Below are positions 1-6,679 of a stretch of 64,000 nucleotides of DNA, piece by piece. The notes below the pieces were generated by a model that was not told the DNA's origin, made no database searches, and was given only the letters and a program-made list of their open reading frames with translations. This stretch comes from Stieleria bergensis (lineage in GTDB: Bacteria > Planctomycetota > Planctomycetia > Pirellulales > Pirellulaceae). How positions within the stretch are numbered: position 1 is the stretch's first letter; the number at the start of each line of letters is the position of its first letter. The stretch is taken from assembly GCA_007745635.1 (NCBI GenBank), contig CP036272.1, positions 3,363,184-3,427,183 on the forward strand, in the 5' to 3' direction. Made by a program: the position numbers and the translations under genes.

Positions 1-375
1 TACCTGGCGATCGGTCAAAGACGCAGCAATGTCGGGCCGAGTGCGAACGTTGAGGTGATAGTGATTCGACAGCACGCCATAACTGAGCAGCTCAATGCAC
101 AGGTGTGCAAACAGCTGGTTCATTTTGTCCACCAGCCAGCCCTGGCGATAGGAAAAGTCCTCGCCGGTGTCTGGATTTTTGCCTAAGAGATAAAGGCCAT
201 CAATGGTCCGATTATAGAGGTGCACCGCTTCGACCTGATGAGGATCGAGCACCTCTGAACGAGGGTCACGACACATAAACGCAAGGTTCCTAAGGAAAAG
301 CAGCAGGACCAAGCCACGCGTACCTGCCAGTACCATGCGTTTAATCAAAGGGCGGATCTTCACACCCTGAAACAT
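1..375 (-). CDS. Y1-type (IS200-like/RAYT) transposase, N-terminal part, cut by window edge
   Basis: The frame begins with ATG at 375 and runs off the left edge after 125 codons. Residues 104-115 read NHYHLNVRTRPD; H105-x-H107 is the HUH metal-binding motif of Y1 transposases, and the following RTRPD is typical of the planctomycete branch. The conserved part of this family usually begins at about Met34 (MCRDPRSEVLDP), so the real start may be 276. The catalytic tyrosine lies in the missing part. These proteins nick single-stranded DNA at hairpins; the repeat at 541-568 may be related. Whether the gene is intact cannot be judged here. Confidence 0.75.
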   Translation of the reverse strand, partial: MFQGVKIRPLIKRMVLAGTRGLVLLLFLRNLAFMCRDPRSEVLDPHQVEAVHLYNRTIDGLYLLGKNPDTGEDFSYRQGWLVDKMNQLFAHLCIELLSYGVLSNHYHLNVRTRPDIAASLTDRQV

Positions 376-540
376 CTAGATTGTTCTAAGAACCAAGCGA
401 ACAGCAGTCAAGCGTCTACCGACTCTCGACCTTGAAATTCCTACAACTCGAAGAGCCAATCTCTAGAATCGCCAATACGCTTCCGCTTATAAATGACGAA
501 TCAATCCCATTTGCTATCAAGCAATCTTGCCTGACCGGGA

Positions 541-568
541 CTGTCCCCTGAAACCGTCCCCTGAAACC
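541..568. repeat. Short GGGGACGGTTTC-type tandem motif
   Basis: Two tandem copies of a 14-base unit (CTGTCCCCTGAAAC / CCGTCCCCTGAAAC) lie just before the truncated cassette start. A related string (GGAAACCGTCCCCTTTCG) occurs near 40855. The proximity of a Y1 transposase suggests REP-like DNA, but this is inference. Confidence 0.35.
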
Positions 569-657
569 TGGTAGGTGTAGGCGTCGATGGCTGCCTAGGT
601 CATGTTGTCTGCCAAGGGTTTGGTGACTGGGCAAGAGCGATTTTTGTGCGACATCAT
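569..657 (-). pseudogene. Tyrosine recombinase N-terminal fragment (copy A)
   Basis: Starting at ATG 657 the frame gives MMSHKNRSCPVTKPLADNMT, then an in-frame TAG, then residues matching the start of the SAM-like core-binding domain (AAIDAYTYQV). It is a mutated and truncated version of the fragment at 2890-3045. About 30 codons of a protein that should have roughly 300 remain, without any catalytic residue. Confidence 0.7.
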
Positions 658-935
658 GAGATGCGATCCTTGTTCTGAAGAGGGCTCAATGAACCATCAA
701 GCGACATGCTTGTTGCGTTCAAAACAAGGGGGCGATGGGCCTGAAAAAGCGCAAGTTGGAACAGCGAAAACAGCCCGAAAAGACGGTTGGTGAAGGAGCT
801 TCGCGCCTACAAACGGGCAATCCAACCAGACAGTTCAAAAGAGCAAACAGAAGAAACCAACGCCATCATCAACAACGATGCAACGCAACCCAATCAAACA
901 AGCCAACAGCAAAGACGACTGCGATTAAGTTCAAC
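569..935 (-). repeat. Direct repeat copy A: start of the recombinase cassette
   Basis: About 367 bp that recur at 2940-3323 with high identity and in the same orientation. Read on the minus strand, both copies begin with TTGAACTTAATCGCAG exactly at the attC cleavage point (G^TTGAAC) and both contain the 5' leader and start of a tyrosine-recombinase gene. Copy A stops at 569, where the short tandem motif begins, so it is a truncated cassette. Confidence 0.85.
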
Positions 936-1019
936 GACCCGTATCACCGGGGGGTGGGAGTTGATTGCGATTTCAGAACCCGCTGGCCACCGCCGCTCCG
1001 GTGCATGCGATGGTTAGCC
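929..1019 (-). other. attC-1 (cassette of the LRR gene)
   Basis: Minus-strand R'' GGCTAAC at 1019-1013 and R' GTTGAAC at 935-929. The arms CACCGGGGGGTGG and CCACCGCCGCTCCGGTG can fold into the usual imperfect hairpin. The R'' core is an exact complement of the cassette start GTTAGCC at 2173-2167. Confidence 0.85.
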
Positions 1020-1036
1020 AGTTTCAATTCTATTGC

Positions 1037-2128
1037 TCAATAAATGAATCCAGTCGAGACTCCGCATTCACCCATCTTACGATTGAGCAGTGTGAGCCCG
1101 TGAATGCTGACTTTGGTCCTCCCCAATGCCAGCCACTCAAGACTCTTCCGCACGTCCCCGCTGGAAGCCAATTCGCTGACTCCAACATCCGAGATCGCCG
1201 TTTCGTAAAGATTTAGACGCTGCAAGCTCTTTAGTTGCGTTAGGTGCCGCATGCCGTCATCGGTAATCTTCGTGGAGCGGAGAGTCAGGGATTCTAACTC
1301 AGTAAGGCCGATCAATTCTTTAAGGCCAACGTCGGTCACGTTTGTGCCTTCAAGATCCAGATGGCGTAACGTCTTGAGCCTGGCAACATGCTTCAGGCCC
1401 GTGCCGGTGGTGGCCGTATAATAAAGTGAGAGATATCGTAATTGCGGCAAAGCGACCATTTCTTTCACCCCCTCGTCCGTGATGTCGTTCCAGCCGAGGT
1501 CTAGTTTGCGCAGCGACTTGAGGCGTGCCAGAGTCTTGACACCAGCGTCGGTCACTTCTGTGTGATACACCGACAATGAAGTAAGATTCGGCATTGACTC
1601 CAGATGTCTTAACCCGGCGTCGGTGATTTTCGTGCTCGGAAGTTCCAATTTGACCAGTTGCTGATTCCGTGCGAGCAATTCAAGCGTTGCGTCGGTTATT
1701 TGCGTGTCACCGAGAGAAAGAATACGCAACGACGTCAGTGGAGCCAGTTTCCTGATCCCCTCGTCGGTGATTTTCGTGTTCTTCAGATCCAGTTTTTCCA
1801 GCTTCTTGAACATGGTCAGTATCGCCATGCCCTCGTCTGTGACTTTTGAGCCAGTGAGGTTCAGGATCTTAAGATTCGGAAACGCGGTCAACTGCTCCAG
1901 ACCCTTGTCGTCGACATTCTGCTCACGACCATAGTCCTGCCGGCAGACGTCGACTTCAACGACTGGACGATCGGGATGTCTCTCATCTCGGACGATTGTA
2001 CCTTTATTCTGTTTCACCCACGCAATCGCTGACGCTTCAGTCGGATTTTGCTCGGCGCATTCGGCAGCTGAGTAACAAGTGAGCCAGACAAGGGGACAAA
2101 CCATGTAGACTATACGTCGTGAATGCAT
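1037..2128 (-). CDS. Secreted leucine-rich-repeat protein (cassette cargo)
   Basis: 363 residues. The N-terminus (MHSRRIVYMVCPLVWLTCYS) is a signal peptide, so the protein is probably exported. From about residue 75 to 345 there are some eleven repeats of roughly 24 residues with the pattern LxxLxLxxTxITDxGLxxL, the T-I-T-D-x-G variant common in planctomycete LRR proteins; such repeats form a curved binding scaffold and have no enzymatic role by themselves. The gene fills one integron cassette: the start core lies 39 bp upstream of its ATG and its attC begins 18 bp after the stop. Partner unknown. Confidence 0.85.
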   Translation of the reverse strand: MHSRRIVYMVCPLVWLTCYSAAECAEQNPTEASAIAWVKQNKGTIVRDERHPDRPVVEVDVCRQDYGREQNVDDKGLEQLTAFPNLKILNLTGSKVTDEGMAILTMFKKLEKLDLKNTKITDEGIRKLAPLTSLRILSLGDTQITDATLELLARNQQLVKLELPSTKITDAGLRHLESMPNLTSLSVYHTEVTDAGVKTLARLKSLRKLDLGWNDITDEGVKEMVALPQLRYLSLYYTATTGTGLKHVARLKTLRHLDLEGTNVTDVGLKELIGLTELESLTLRSTKITDDGMRHLTQLKSLQRLNLYETAISDVGVSELASSGDVRKSLEWLALGRTKVSIHGLTLLNRKMGECGVSTGFIY

Positions 2129-2166
2129 TTGTAAGACTCCATGTAGTGGCTATGCTCAAATGAGCT

Positions 2167-2226
2167 GGCTAACGAAATGCGATCTATCCGGGCACGGAGT
2201 GTGCCGGGATAGATCGTGCGTTGAAG
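2167..2226 (-). other. attC-2, short 60-bp attC-like hairpin at the end of the IS91 remnant cassette
   Basis: Minus strand: R'' CTTCAAC at 2226-2220, then a near-perfect 15-bp hairpin (GATCTATCCCGGCAC / GTGCCCGGATAGATC), then R' GTTAGCC at 2173-2167. R'' complements the cassette start GTTGAAC (3323-3317) in six of seven bases. IS91-family elements also end in a hairpin (ter), so this may be a ter end serving as attC. Confidence 0.65.
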
Positions 2227-2261
2227 TTTGTCGCTTTCGTGTTGCGACGTGGAAGGACTGA

Positions 2262-2850
2262 TTAGAACGAGTCGGCGAAATAATTGCCAGTCGATTCTGG
2301 TTGCCAGTTGAGACCTGGCAGAAAAAGTTGTGTGACCGCTGCTGTGATCGGCGGTGCGGTTTCCTTTGCACTTTCAGGCGGCCTTAATACCTCCGCGACG
2401 TACCAGTCGTAAAAGCCTGCACCCATCGCTGCATCCCATTGCTGTTTTTCATGCCTTTCTTGACTCTCGTCCCACCACCATGGGCTACACGGCGAATCTA
2501 AGCCCAATACCTTGGACCAACTCGGCTTGGGAGACAACGCACTGAGTGTCAACGATTCACTGCCACAGGACTCACAACTGAGCTTCCCAAGATCGGCCTG
2601 TGTCGCTGAATCGATGCTCGAATCAGTCGACTGCAAGTCGTTCTCCCGCGAACATTCATCCACTTCAATGCAAGCCGCCATCACCGCTTGGTAACGCTTT
2701 CGCTTCGAATGATTCCAGCCGCCAAAACATCGTGATTTGGTCAACTGCCGCGGTTGGATATGCAAGCACCAGCGGCGAACGAACTCGTCGGTCGAAAGCG
2801 TCAACGGTACCTGCTCGCGCGATCGTCCCGTACGATTGCCTTGCCGAGCG
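2262..2850 (-). pseudogene. IS91-family (Y2) transposase, C-terminal fragment
   Basis: The readable block starts VPLTLSTDEFVRRWCLHIQP and continues to a CESCGSES zinc-knuckle-like segment and a tryptophan-rich tail, as in the C-terminal third of planctomycete IS91-type transposases (family consensus near LS.DEF.RR..LH..P). The HUH and double-tyrosine catalytic core is missing: at about 2850-2890 the frame runs into the recombinase fragment, so an internal deletion has joined the front of the recombinase gene to the back of the transposase gene. Roughly 190 codons survive. Confidence 0.75.
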
Positions 2851-2889
2851 CGCGGGCAGCATAGGGTGGGCAGCATAGGGTGCGTCCCC

Positions 2890-3045
2890 GTCTAGTACGC
2901 TGTCGAGAGGTTTTTGGATAAAGTTGCCGAAGCAGCGCACATGGTAGGTGTAGGCGTCGATTGTGTTTTGGGCCATGTTTCGAATGGTCATGTCTTCTGC
3001 CAAGCGTTTGGTGACTGGGCAAGAGCGTTTTTTGTGCGACATCAT
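2890..3045 (-). pseudogene. Tyrosine recombinase N-terminal fragment (copy B)
   Basis: From ATG 3045: about 50 codons of a SAM-like N-terminal domain (core NTIDAYTYHVRCFGNFIQKP), typical of tyrosine recombinases encoded just upstream of IS91-type transposases. The R-H-R-Y catalytic domain is absent; after about 2890 the DNA becomes a small direct repeat (CACCCTATGCTGCC twice) and then transposase sequence. Known context: such elements carry an integrase plus Y2 transposase pair. The piece is non-functional. Confidence 0.75.
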
Positions 3046-3323
3046 GAGGTGCGATCCTTGTTCTGAAGGGGGCTCAATGAACCATCAAGCGACATGCTTG
3101 TTGCGTTCAGAACAAGGGTGCTGCGGGCCTGAAAATGCGCAAGTTGGAACTGCGAAAACAGCCAAGAAAGACGGTTGGTGAAGGAGCCTCGCGCCTACAA
3201 ACGGGCAACCCAACCAGACAGTTCAAAAGAGCAAACAGAAGAAACCAACGCCATCATCAACAACGATGCAACGCAACGCAATCAAACAAGCCAACAGCAA
3301 AGACGACTGCGATTAAGTTCAAC
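2940..3323 (-). repeat. Direct repeat copy B: start of the recombinase cassette
   Basis: High-identity match to 569-935 in the same orientation. It holds the ~275-bp leader upstream of the recombinase start, which has no obvious ORF. Its right boundary coincides with the attC-3 R' core. Confidence 0.85.
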
Positions 3324-3406
3324 GCCTGCCGTAACCGAGCACGAACAGAAGACTCTGATTTCAGCTGCCGCGTTTTTGAGTGCCCCGGTTCACGGCTTTG
3401 TTATCG
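3317..3406 (-). other. attC-3 (cassette of the DUF1963 gene)
   Basis: Minus strand R'' CGATAAC at 3406-3400 and R' GTTGAAC at 3323-3317. Arms include GTGAACCGGGGC and GCTCGGTTACGGC. R'' matches the complement of the cassette start GTTATGC in five of seven bases, the weakest pair in the array. Confidence 0.75.
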
Positions 3407-3407
3407 A

Positions 3408-4106
3408 CTATGTGCAGTAGTAGTCAACTTCCAATGCCGAAAAGTTCAGCTCGTTAAGACCGGAAAGCGGAACGGAGAAATTGATCCGATCCGCCCATTC
3501 GCCAAAACTACCAAGTGTGATGTGCTCGCAATCCGGTTTCGTCCAATATCTGGGGAGGCCGAACAATCGATGTGTTGCTCGAGCGAATCGGTTGTTGAAT
3601 CTGTCAACGAAATCGGCCAGTCGATCATCGTTGGAAAATTCATCTTCTTCGATCACGTATCTCTGGCCGAAACTTAAGTTCCGTGCATACTGGTGGTCGC
3701 GGTGGAATTGCATGCCGAATCGAATGTCAGGAACCACGGGAGTGCGTACTAGAAGCTGGGTGTCACTAAAGTAGTGAACAACGGAATCGGCTCCCTCTGG
3801 ATGCCCTTCGGCATCGTGATAGAAGAATGACAACAAACCCAACGGTGGTAATGGGTGGATTGATTCAAACGATGAAAGCTGCGCAAGATTCAATTGACAA
3901 ACAAAGTGACATGGGCCATCGGATGACTGCGGCCATTGAAAATTCGGAGGAAGGTCTGGTTCACCACAAAATTTGGAATCACCAATAGGGATCGATTCTT
4001 CCTCGCAACGTTGCGTTTCTGCGCCAACGAATGGCACGACGGCGTTGACAAGTTCGTCAAAGCAATCTGGCATTTCGCTACGGATAAATTCTCGATAGTT
4101 GCTCAA
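3408..4106 (-). CDS. DUF1963 / YwqG-family protein
   Basis: 232 residues from a TTG start at 4106, 11 bp after the cassette start core. The segment SKFCGEPDLPPNFQWP followed by CHFVCQLNLAQL and LPPLGLLSFFYHD matches the YwqG/DUF1963 pattern (SKFGG.P.LP..WP ... Q.NL ... G.L.FF). No signal peptide, so cytoplasmic. Members of this family are small stand-alone proteins, often found beside toxin or immunity genes; the biochemical role is unknown. The stop overlaps the edge of its attC by context (2 bp away), as is usual for cassettes. Confidence 0.75.
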   Translation of the reverse strand: MSNYREFIRSEMPDCFDELVNAVVPFVGAETQRCEEESIPIGDSKFCGEPDLPPNFQWPQSSDGPCHFVCQLNLAQLSSFESIHPLPPLGLLSFFYHDAEGHPEGADSVVHYFSDTQLLVRTPVVPDIRFGMQFHRDHQYARNLSFGQRYVIEEDEFSNDDRLADFVDRFNNRFARATHRLFGLPRYWTKPDCEHITLGSFGEWADRINFSVPLSGLNELNFSALEVDYYCT

Positions 4107-4116
4107 CGCTCTGTCC

Positions 4117-4207
4117 GCATAACGCTACCGATCCCCCGGTCGCCGCGAGGAATCTTCAATTGTCAAAACGCCCGATTCGGCGACTCGGGTGCATTTTTTT
4201 GTTCTGC
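4117..4207 (-). other. attC-4
   Basis: R'' GCAGAAC (4207-4201) and R' GTTATGC (4123-4117), minus strand. Arms CCCGGTCGCCGCGAG and CGGCGACTCGGGTGC pair. R'' exactly complements the cassette start GTTCTGC at 4649-4643. Confidence 0.85.
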
Positions 4208-4219
4208 CCCTTGCTCTGA

Positions 4220-4615
4220 TTATTCAGCGTAGTGGATGAAACCCATTGCAATCTTGTATTGGTACCGCTCTGGATCGCCAGGGGGAACCAGCCCAGCAGC
4301 GATAAGCCCCTGTCGCACCACAACGGCGAAATGATCTTGAGCATCGTAATCGTCATCGAGCTCGTCGTCGTTATCTTCCTCTGGAAGCGGATACTTCTTC
4401 ATGATCTCTTTGAACTTGTCGAGAACTTTGCCATTCAATTCGCATGTGCCTTGTTGAACACAGAATGCGACGAACTCCGGTCCCCCGGATACGGCAAGCG
4501 GAGTATCGTGGCCGTCGAAGTCACTTTCGTCCCATTCGTTTCCGGTTTTGCCAGTGGGCGGCCCAACCTCGCTAGCGACGTCATTACCAAACAAGCGGCG
4601 AATGAATTCGATCAT
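4220..4615 (-). CDS. Small acidic cassette protein of unknown function
   Basis: 131 residues, ATG at 4615, about 30 bp inside the cassette. Soluble and very acidic in the middle (EEDNDDELDDDYDAQD at about residues 79-94). No signal peptide or membrane segment and no family recognised. Size, acidity and lack of enzymatic motifs resemble immunity or modulator proteins, but this is inference only. Confidence 0.7.
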   Translation of the reverse strand: MIEFIRRLFGNDVASEVGPPTGKTGNEWDESDFDGHDTPLAVSGGPEFVAFCVQQGTCELNGKVLDKFKEIMKKYPLPEEDNDDELDDDYDAQDHFAVVVRQGLIAAGLVPPGDPERYQYKIAMGFIHYAE

Positions 4616-4642
4616 GAGAGACTCGTGTCAGAGTGTTTTATG

Positions 4643-4733
4643 GCAGAACGTCTAAAATCACCCGGTCGCGACGAGAGATTCTCAATTGTCGAAACGCCCG
4701 ACTTCGCGACTCGGGTGCATTTTTTTGTTATCC
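4643..4733 (-). other. attC-5
   Basis: R'' GGATAAC (4733-4727) and R' GTTCTGC (4649-4643), minus strand. Very similar to attC-4 over its whole length. R'' exactly complements the cassette start at 5210-5204. Confidence 0.85.
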
Positions 4734-4741
4734 GCAATTCG

Positions 4742-5173
4742 TCAGTGTTGGTTCTCTTCTAACCATTCGGAATAGATGGTGTCGAGCATCTCGCACACCA
4801 TTTCAAGATGCTCTTCGTTATCAGTCACATCGTAGACGTTAGGGAACGTAAACTCGAAGAGCAGCGTGTAATCCTCAAGATACGACTCGTCAATGTAGTC
4901 TGATGCGAAACGATTGCCTTGGTCAGTCAACATACCACTATCGAGTACGCCGTCGAGAGACTGGTTGAGTTCCCCAGCAGATTTTTGGCAGGTAGTGAAG
5001 TCACTGAACGCTTCAGAATGATCGCGAAGGCAACGTTCGCTGACAAAGTTTTGCCGCAGGAGCCACGCGATCAGGAATCCTCCATGGGTATACGCGCATG
5101 ATTCAGGAAGCCCTTTGGGATATCGACCTTCGATGTGCCACTTCGCCTTGTCGTAAACTTGCACTTCTGACAT
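4742..5173 (-). CDS. Small cytoplasmic protein with YDKAKWH motif (DUF7832-like)
   Basis: The open frame extends to 5266, but that part crosses attC-6, so Met at 5173 (MSEVQVYDKAKWH) is the credible start: 143 residues. The pattern YDKAKWHIEG..PKGLPES.AYTHGGFLIAWLL matches a family of small proteins of unknown function (remembered as DUF7832). Soluble, acidic, no signal peptide. Such proteins are common in cassette arrays and near polymorphic toxins, which suggests but does not show an immunity-type role. Confidence 0.7.
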   Translation of the reverse strand: MSEVQVYDKAKWHIEGRYPKGLPESCAYTHGGFLIAWLLRQNFVSERCLRDHSEAFSDFTTCQKSAGELNQSLDGVLDSGMLTDQGNRFASDYIDESYLEDYTLLFEFTFPNVYDVTDNEEHLEMVCEMLDTIYSEWLEENQH

Positions 5174-5203
5174 CGCAAACCTATCGGTGACATTTGTTGT
5201 TGC

Positions 5204-5292
5204 GGATAACGAATTGCGTAACCCGGTTGTGGCGAGTGACGCTAAATTCCGAAACGGCCCGACCACAACGCGGGTTCACGCAATTGTTATGC
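5204..5292 (-). other. attC-6
   Basis: R'' GCATAAC (5292-5286) and R' GTTATCC (5210-5204), minus strand. Arms ACCCGGTTGTGGCG and CCACAACGCGGGTT pair. R'' exactly complements the cassette start GTTATGC at 5732-5726. The stop codon of the next gene overlaps the R'' core. Confidence 0.85.
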
Positions 5293-5712
5293 GACACTTC
5301 GACGGCGAACCCAGAACGTCGTAGCATCGTTGAAGATGCAGCGACCAAATTCGTGAGTCTGGGTGTCGATGAGGTCGTTCAGCCAATCCGGGACATCAAC
5401 ACCCCATTCAACAGCATCAAAAGTGTATGGGAAATTATCTCGGTTTGGGTTTGGTGTGTGCAAATATACGGCGTCTTGGCTTGAATCGTTTTCGTCGATC
5501 ACGATCCATTGTTGATTCGGCTTCGTCCAGGTCGATGTGTGCGTTTCAACGTCGTGAAAGAACTGCATAAGTTGTTGAATGAACGGTCTTCGCTCCGCGG
5601 TTCCACAATTCCCGTCACCGCTCCAATCAAAGTGTGTGTGCCAAAGGTCGCACCATCCATCTTCATCCGGGATGCGGACGGATTCGGGATTTAGTCGGGG
5701 GGAGTCATTCAC
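5287..5712 (-). CDS. Small cassette protein of unknown function (DGWCDLWHTHFDW motif)
   Basis: 141 residues from a GTG start at 5712, about 15 bp after the cassette core; the stop lies within the attC-6 R'' core. Conserved-looking segments are DEDGWCDLWHTHFDWSGDGN near the N-terminus and SIDENDS-like VIDENDSSQDAVYLHTPNPN in the middle. No signal peptide and no family name can be given. The tryptophan/aspartate-rich soluble character resembles immunity-like proteins, an inference. Confidence 0.65.
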   Translation of the reverse strand: MNDSPRLNPESVRIPDEDGWCDLWHTHFDWSGDGNCGTAERRPFIQQLMQFFHDVETHTSTWTKPNQQWIVIDENDSSQDAVYLHTPNPNRDNFPYTFDAVEWGVDVPDWLNDLIDTQTHEFGRCIFNDATTFWVRRRSVA

Positions 5713-5725
5713 GAATCATCTTGTC

Positions 5726-5826
5726 GCATAACGGCCCGAGATCACCGGGCGGGGAAGGAATGAGTTTGTTGAGCGAAGCGAAGCCGCGCGCCCCTTCCCC
5801 GCTCCGTGTGCATCGTTCTGTTATGC
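5726..5826 (-). other. attC-7
   Basis: 101 bp; R'' GCATAAC (5826-5820) and R' GTTATGC (5732-5726), minus strand. Arms GGGCGGGGAAGG and CCTTCCCCGC pair; the loop holds TTGAGCGAAGCGAAGC. Identical to attC-13 over nearly the full length, and close to attC-8. Confidence 0.87.
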
Positions 5827-5972
5827 CGGGTCGGGGACACGGCTGTGTTGTTGGAGCAACCAACAATCCACAGATCCGCTAGACGAGTTCGCACCAAGTA
5901 GCGCGAGTGACCAGCGTTGGGATCAGTAGCCTGTGTTCTCCGATCGCAGTGTCCCACTTCGCACTTGAGTTG

Positions 5973-6158
5973 TCAAGCGATCAGAAAAGTCCAGCGGTCG
6001 CAATTCGGGCATCCCAAAGTTTGCACCAAAGATCGGCTCCAATTTGAACCAATCGAGGTTGATCGAGAATTGACCAGCGGCATCCCAAAGGTATGCACTA
6101 GCCTATTCCATTGATCAGAGAACAACGCACCCAAAGACAGGGTCCGTCCGCGCCGCAT
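5973..6158 (-). CDS. 61-codon ORF of a duplicated small cassette (copy 1)
   Basis: Starts MRRGRTLSLGALFSDQWNRL; its ATG is formed by the R' core itself (GTT-ATG-C). The last 32 codons are identical to the ORF at 10515-10700, while the first 29 differ at several places, mostly conservatively. The remaining ~150 bp of the cassette (5827-5972) are also conserved between copies and carry no better ORF, so the conserved product could be an RNA rather than a peptide. No family recognised. No ribosome-binding site fits, since the start is at the extreme end of the cassette. Confidence 0.35.
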   Translation of the reverse strand: MRRGRTLSLGALFSDQWNRLVHTFGMPLVNSRSTSIGSNWSRSLVQTLGCPNCDRWTFLIA

Positions 6159-6255
6159 AACGCCCCGAGATCACCGGGCGGGGAAGGAATAAGTTTGTTG
6201 AGCGAAGCGAAGCCGTGCGCCCCTTCCCCGCTCCGTGTGCATCGTTCGGTTATGC
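6155..6255 (-). other. attC-8
   Basis: R'' GCATAAC (6255-6249) and R' GTTATGC (6161-6155), minus strand. Near-identical to attC-7 in the arms. R'' exactly complements the cassette start at 6590-6584. Confidence 0.87.
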
Positions 6256-6425
6256 GAGTATGGGACACGTCGGGTGAGTTGGAACAGCCAACACCCCACA
6301 GATCCGCTAGGCACGTTCGCACCAGTTACCGCGAGGCACCAGCGTTGGGATCAGCAGTCTGGTGTCTCGGATCACAGTGTCCCACTTCGCAGGAGAGTTG
6401 TCAAGTGATCAGTGAAGACCAGCGG

Positions 6426-6587
6426 TCACAATTCGGGCATCCCAAAGTTTGCACCAGAGATCGAGCACAAACCTAAGCGAATCGAGATTGCCCCACGAAT
6501 GACCAGCAGCATCCCAAAATCCTGCATCAGCCTATTCCAATGACCAGAGTACAACGCATCCAGAGACAGGGCCCGTCCGCGCCGCAT
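6426..6587 (-). CDS. Diverged copy of the small-cassette ORF (copy 2)
   Basis: Starts MRRGRALSLDALYSGHWNRL with ATG in the R' core, as in the other two copies, then drifts after about residue 30 and ends after 53 codons. The DNA of the whole cassette (6256-6583) aligns with copies 1 and 3 despite small indels, including segments outside the ORF. The reading frame is therefore less conserved than the DNA, which argues for a non-coding or decayed role. Confidence 0.25.
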   Translation of the reverse strand: MRRGRALSLDALYSGHWNRLMQDFGMLLVIRGAISIRLGLCSISGANFGMPEL

Positions 6588-6674
6588 AACGCCTGCGATC
6601 ACCGGGCCGCCGGAGAACGCTCTCCATTGGCAAACCGCGCTGTCGGCGGCTCCGTGTGCATCGCTTTGTTCCCC
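6584..6674 (-). other. attC-9 (cassette of the glycoside-hydrolase-like gene)
   Basis: R'' GGGGAAC (6674-6668) and R' GTTATGC (6590-6584), minus strand. R'' exactly complements the cassette start GTTCCCC at 7941-7935. Confidence 0.85.
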
Positions 6675-6679
6675 GAGTT

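Noticed and set aside
2167-2226. Plain transcription terminator for the IS91 remnant
   Set aside because: No T-run; the flanking 7-mers CTTCAAC and GTTAGCC match neighbouring cassette cores, which a terminator would not explain.
5742-5957. 71-codon minus frame spanning attC-7
   Set aside because: Its second half is the attC arm; the C-terminus reflects the hairpin, not a protein.
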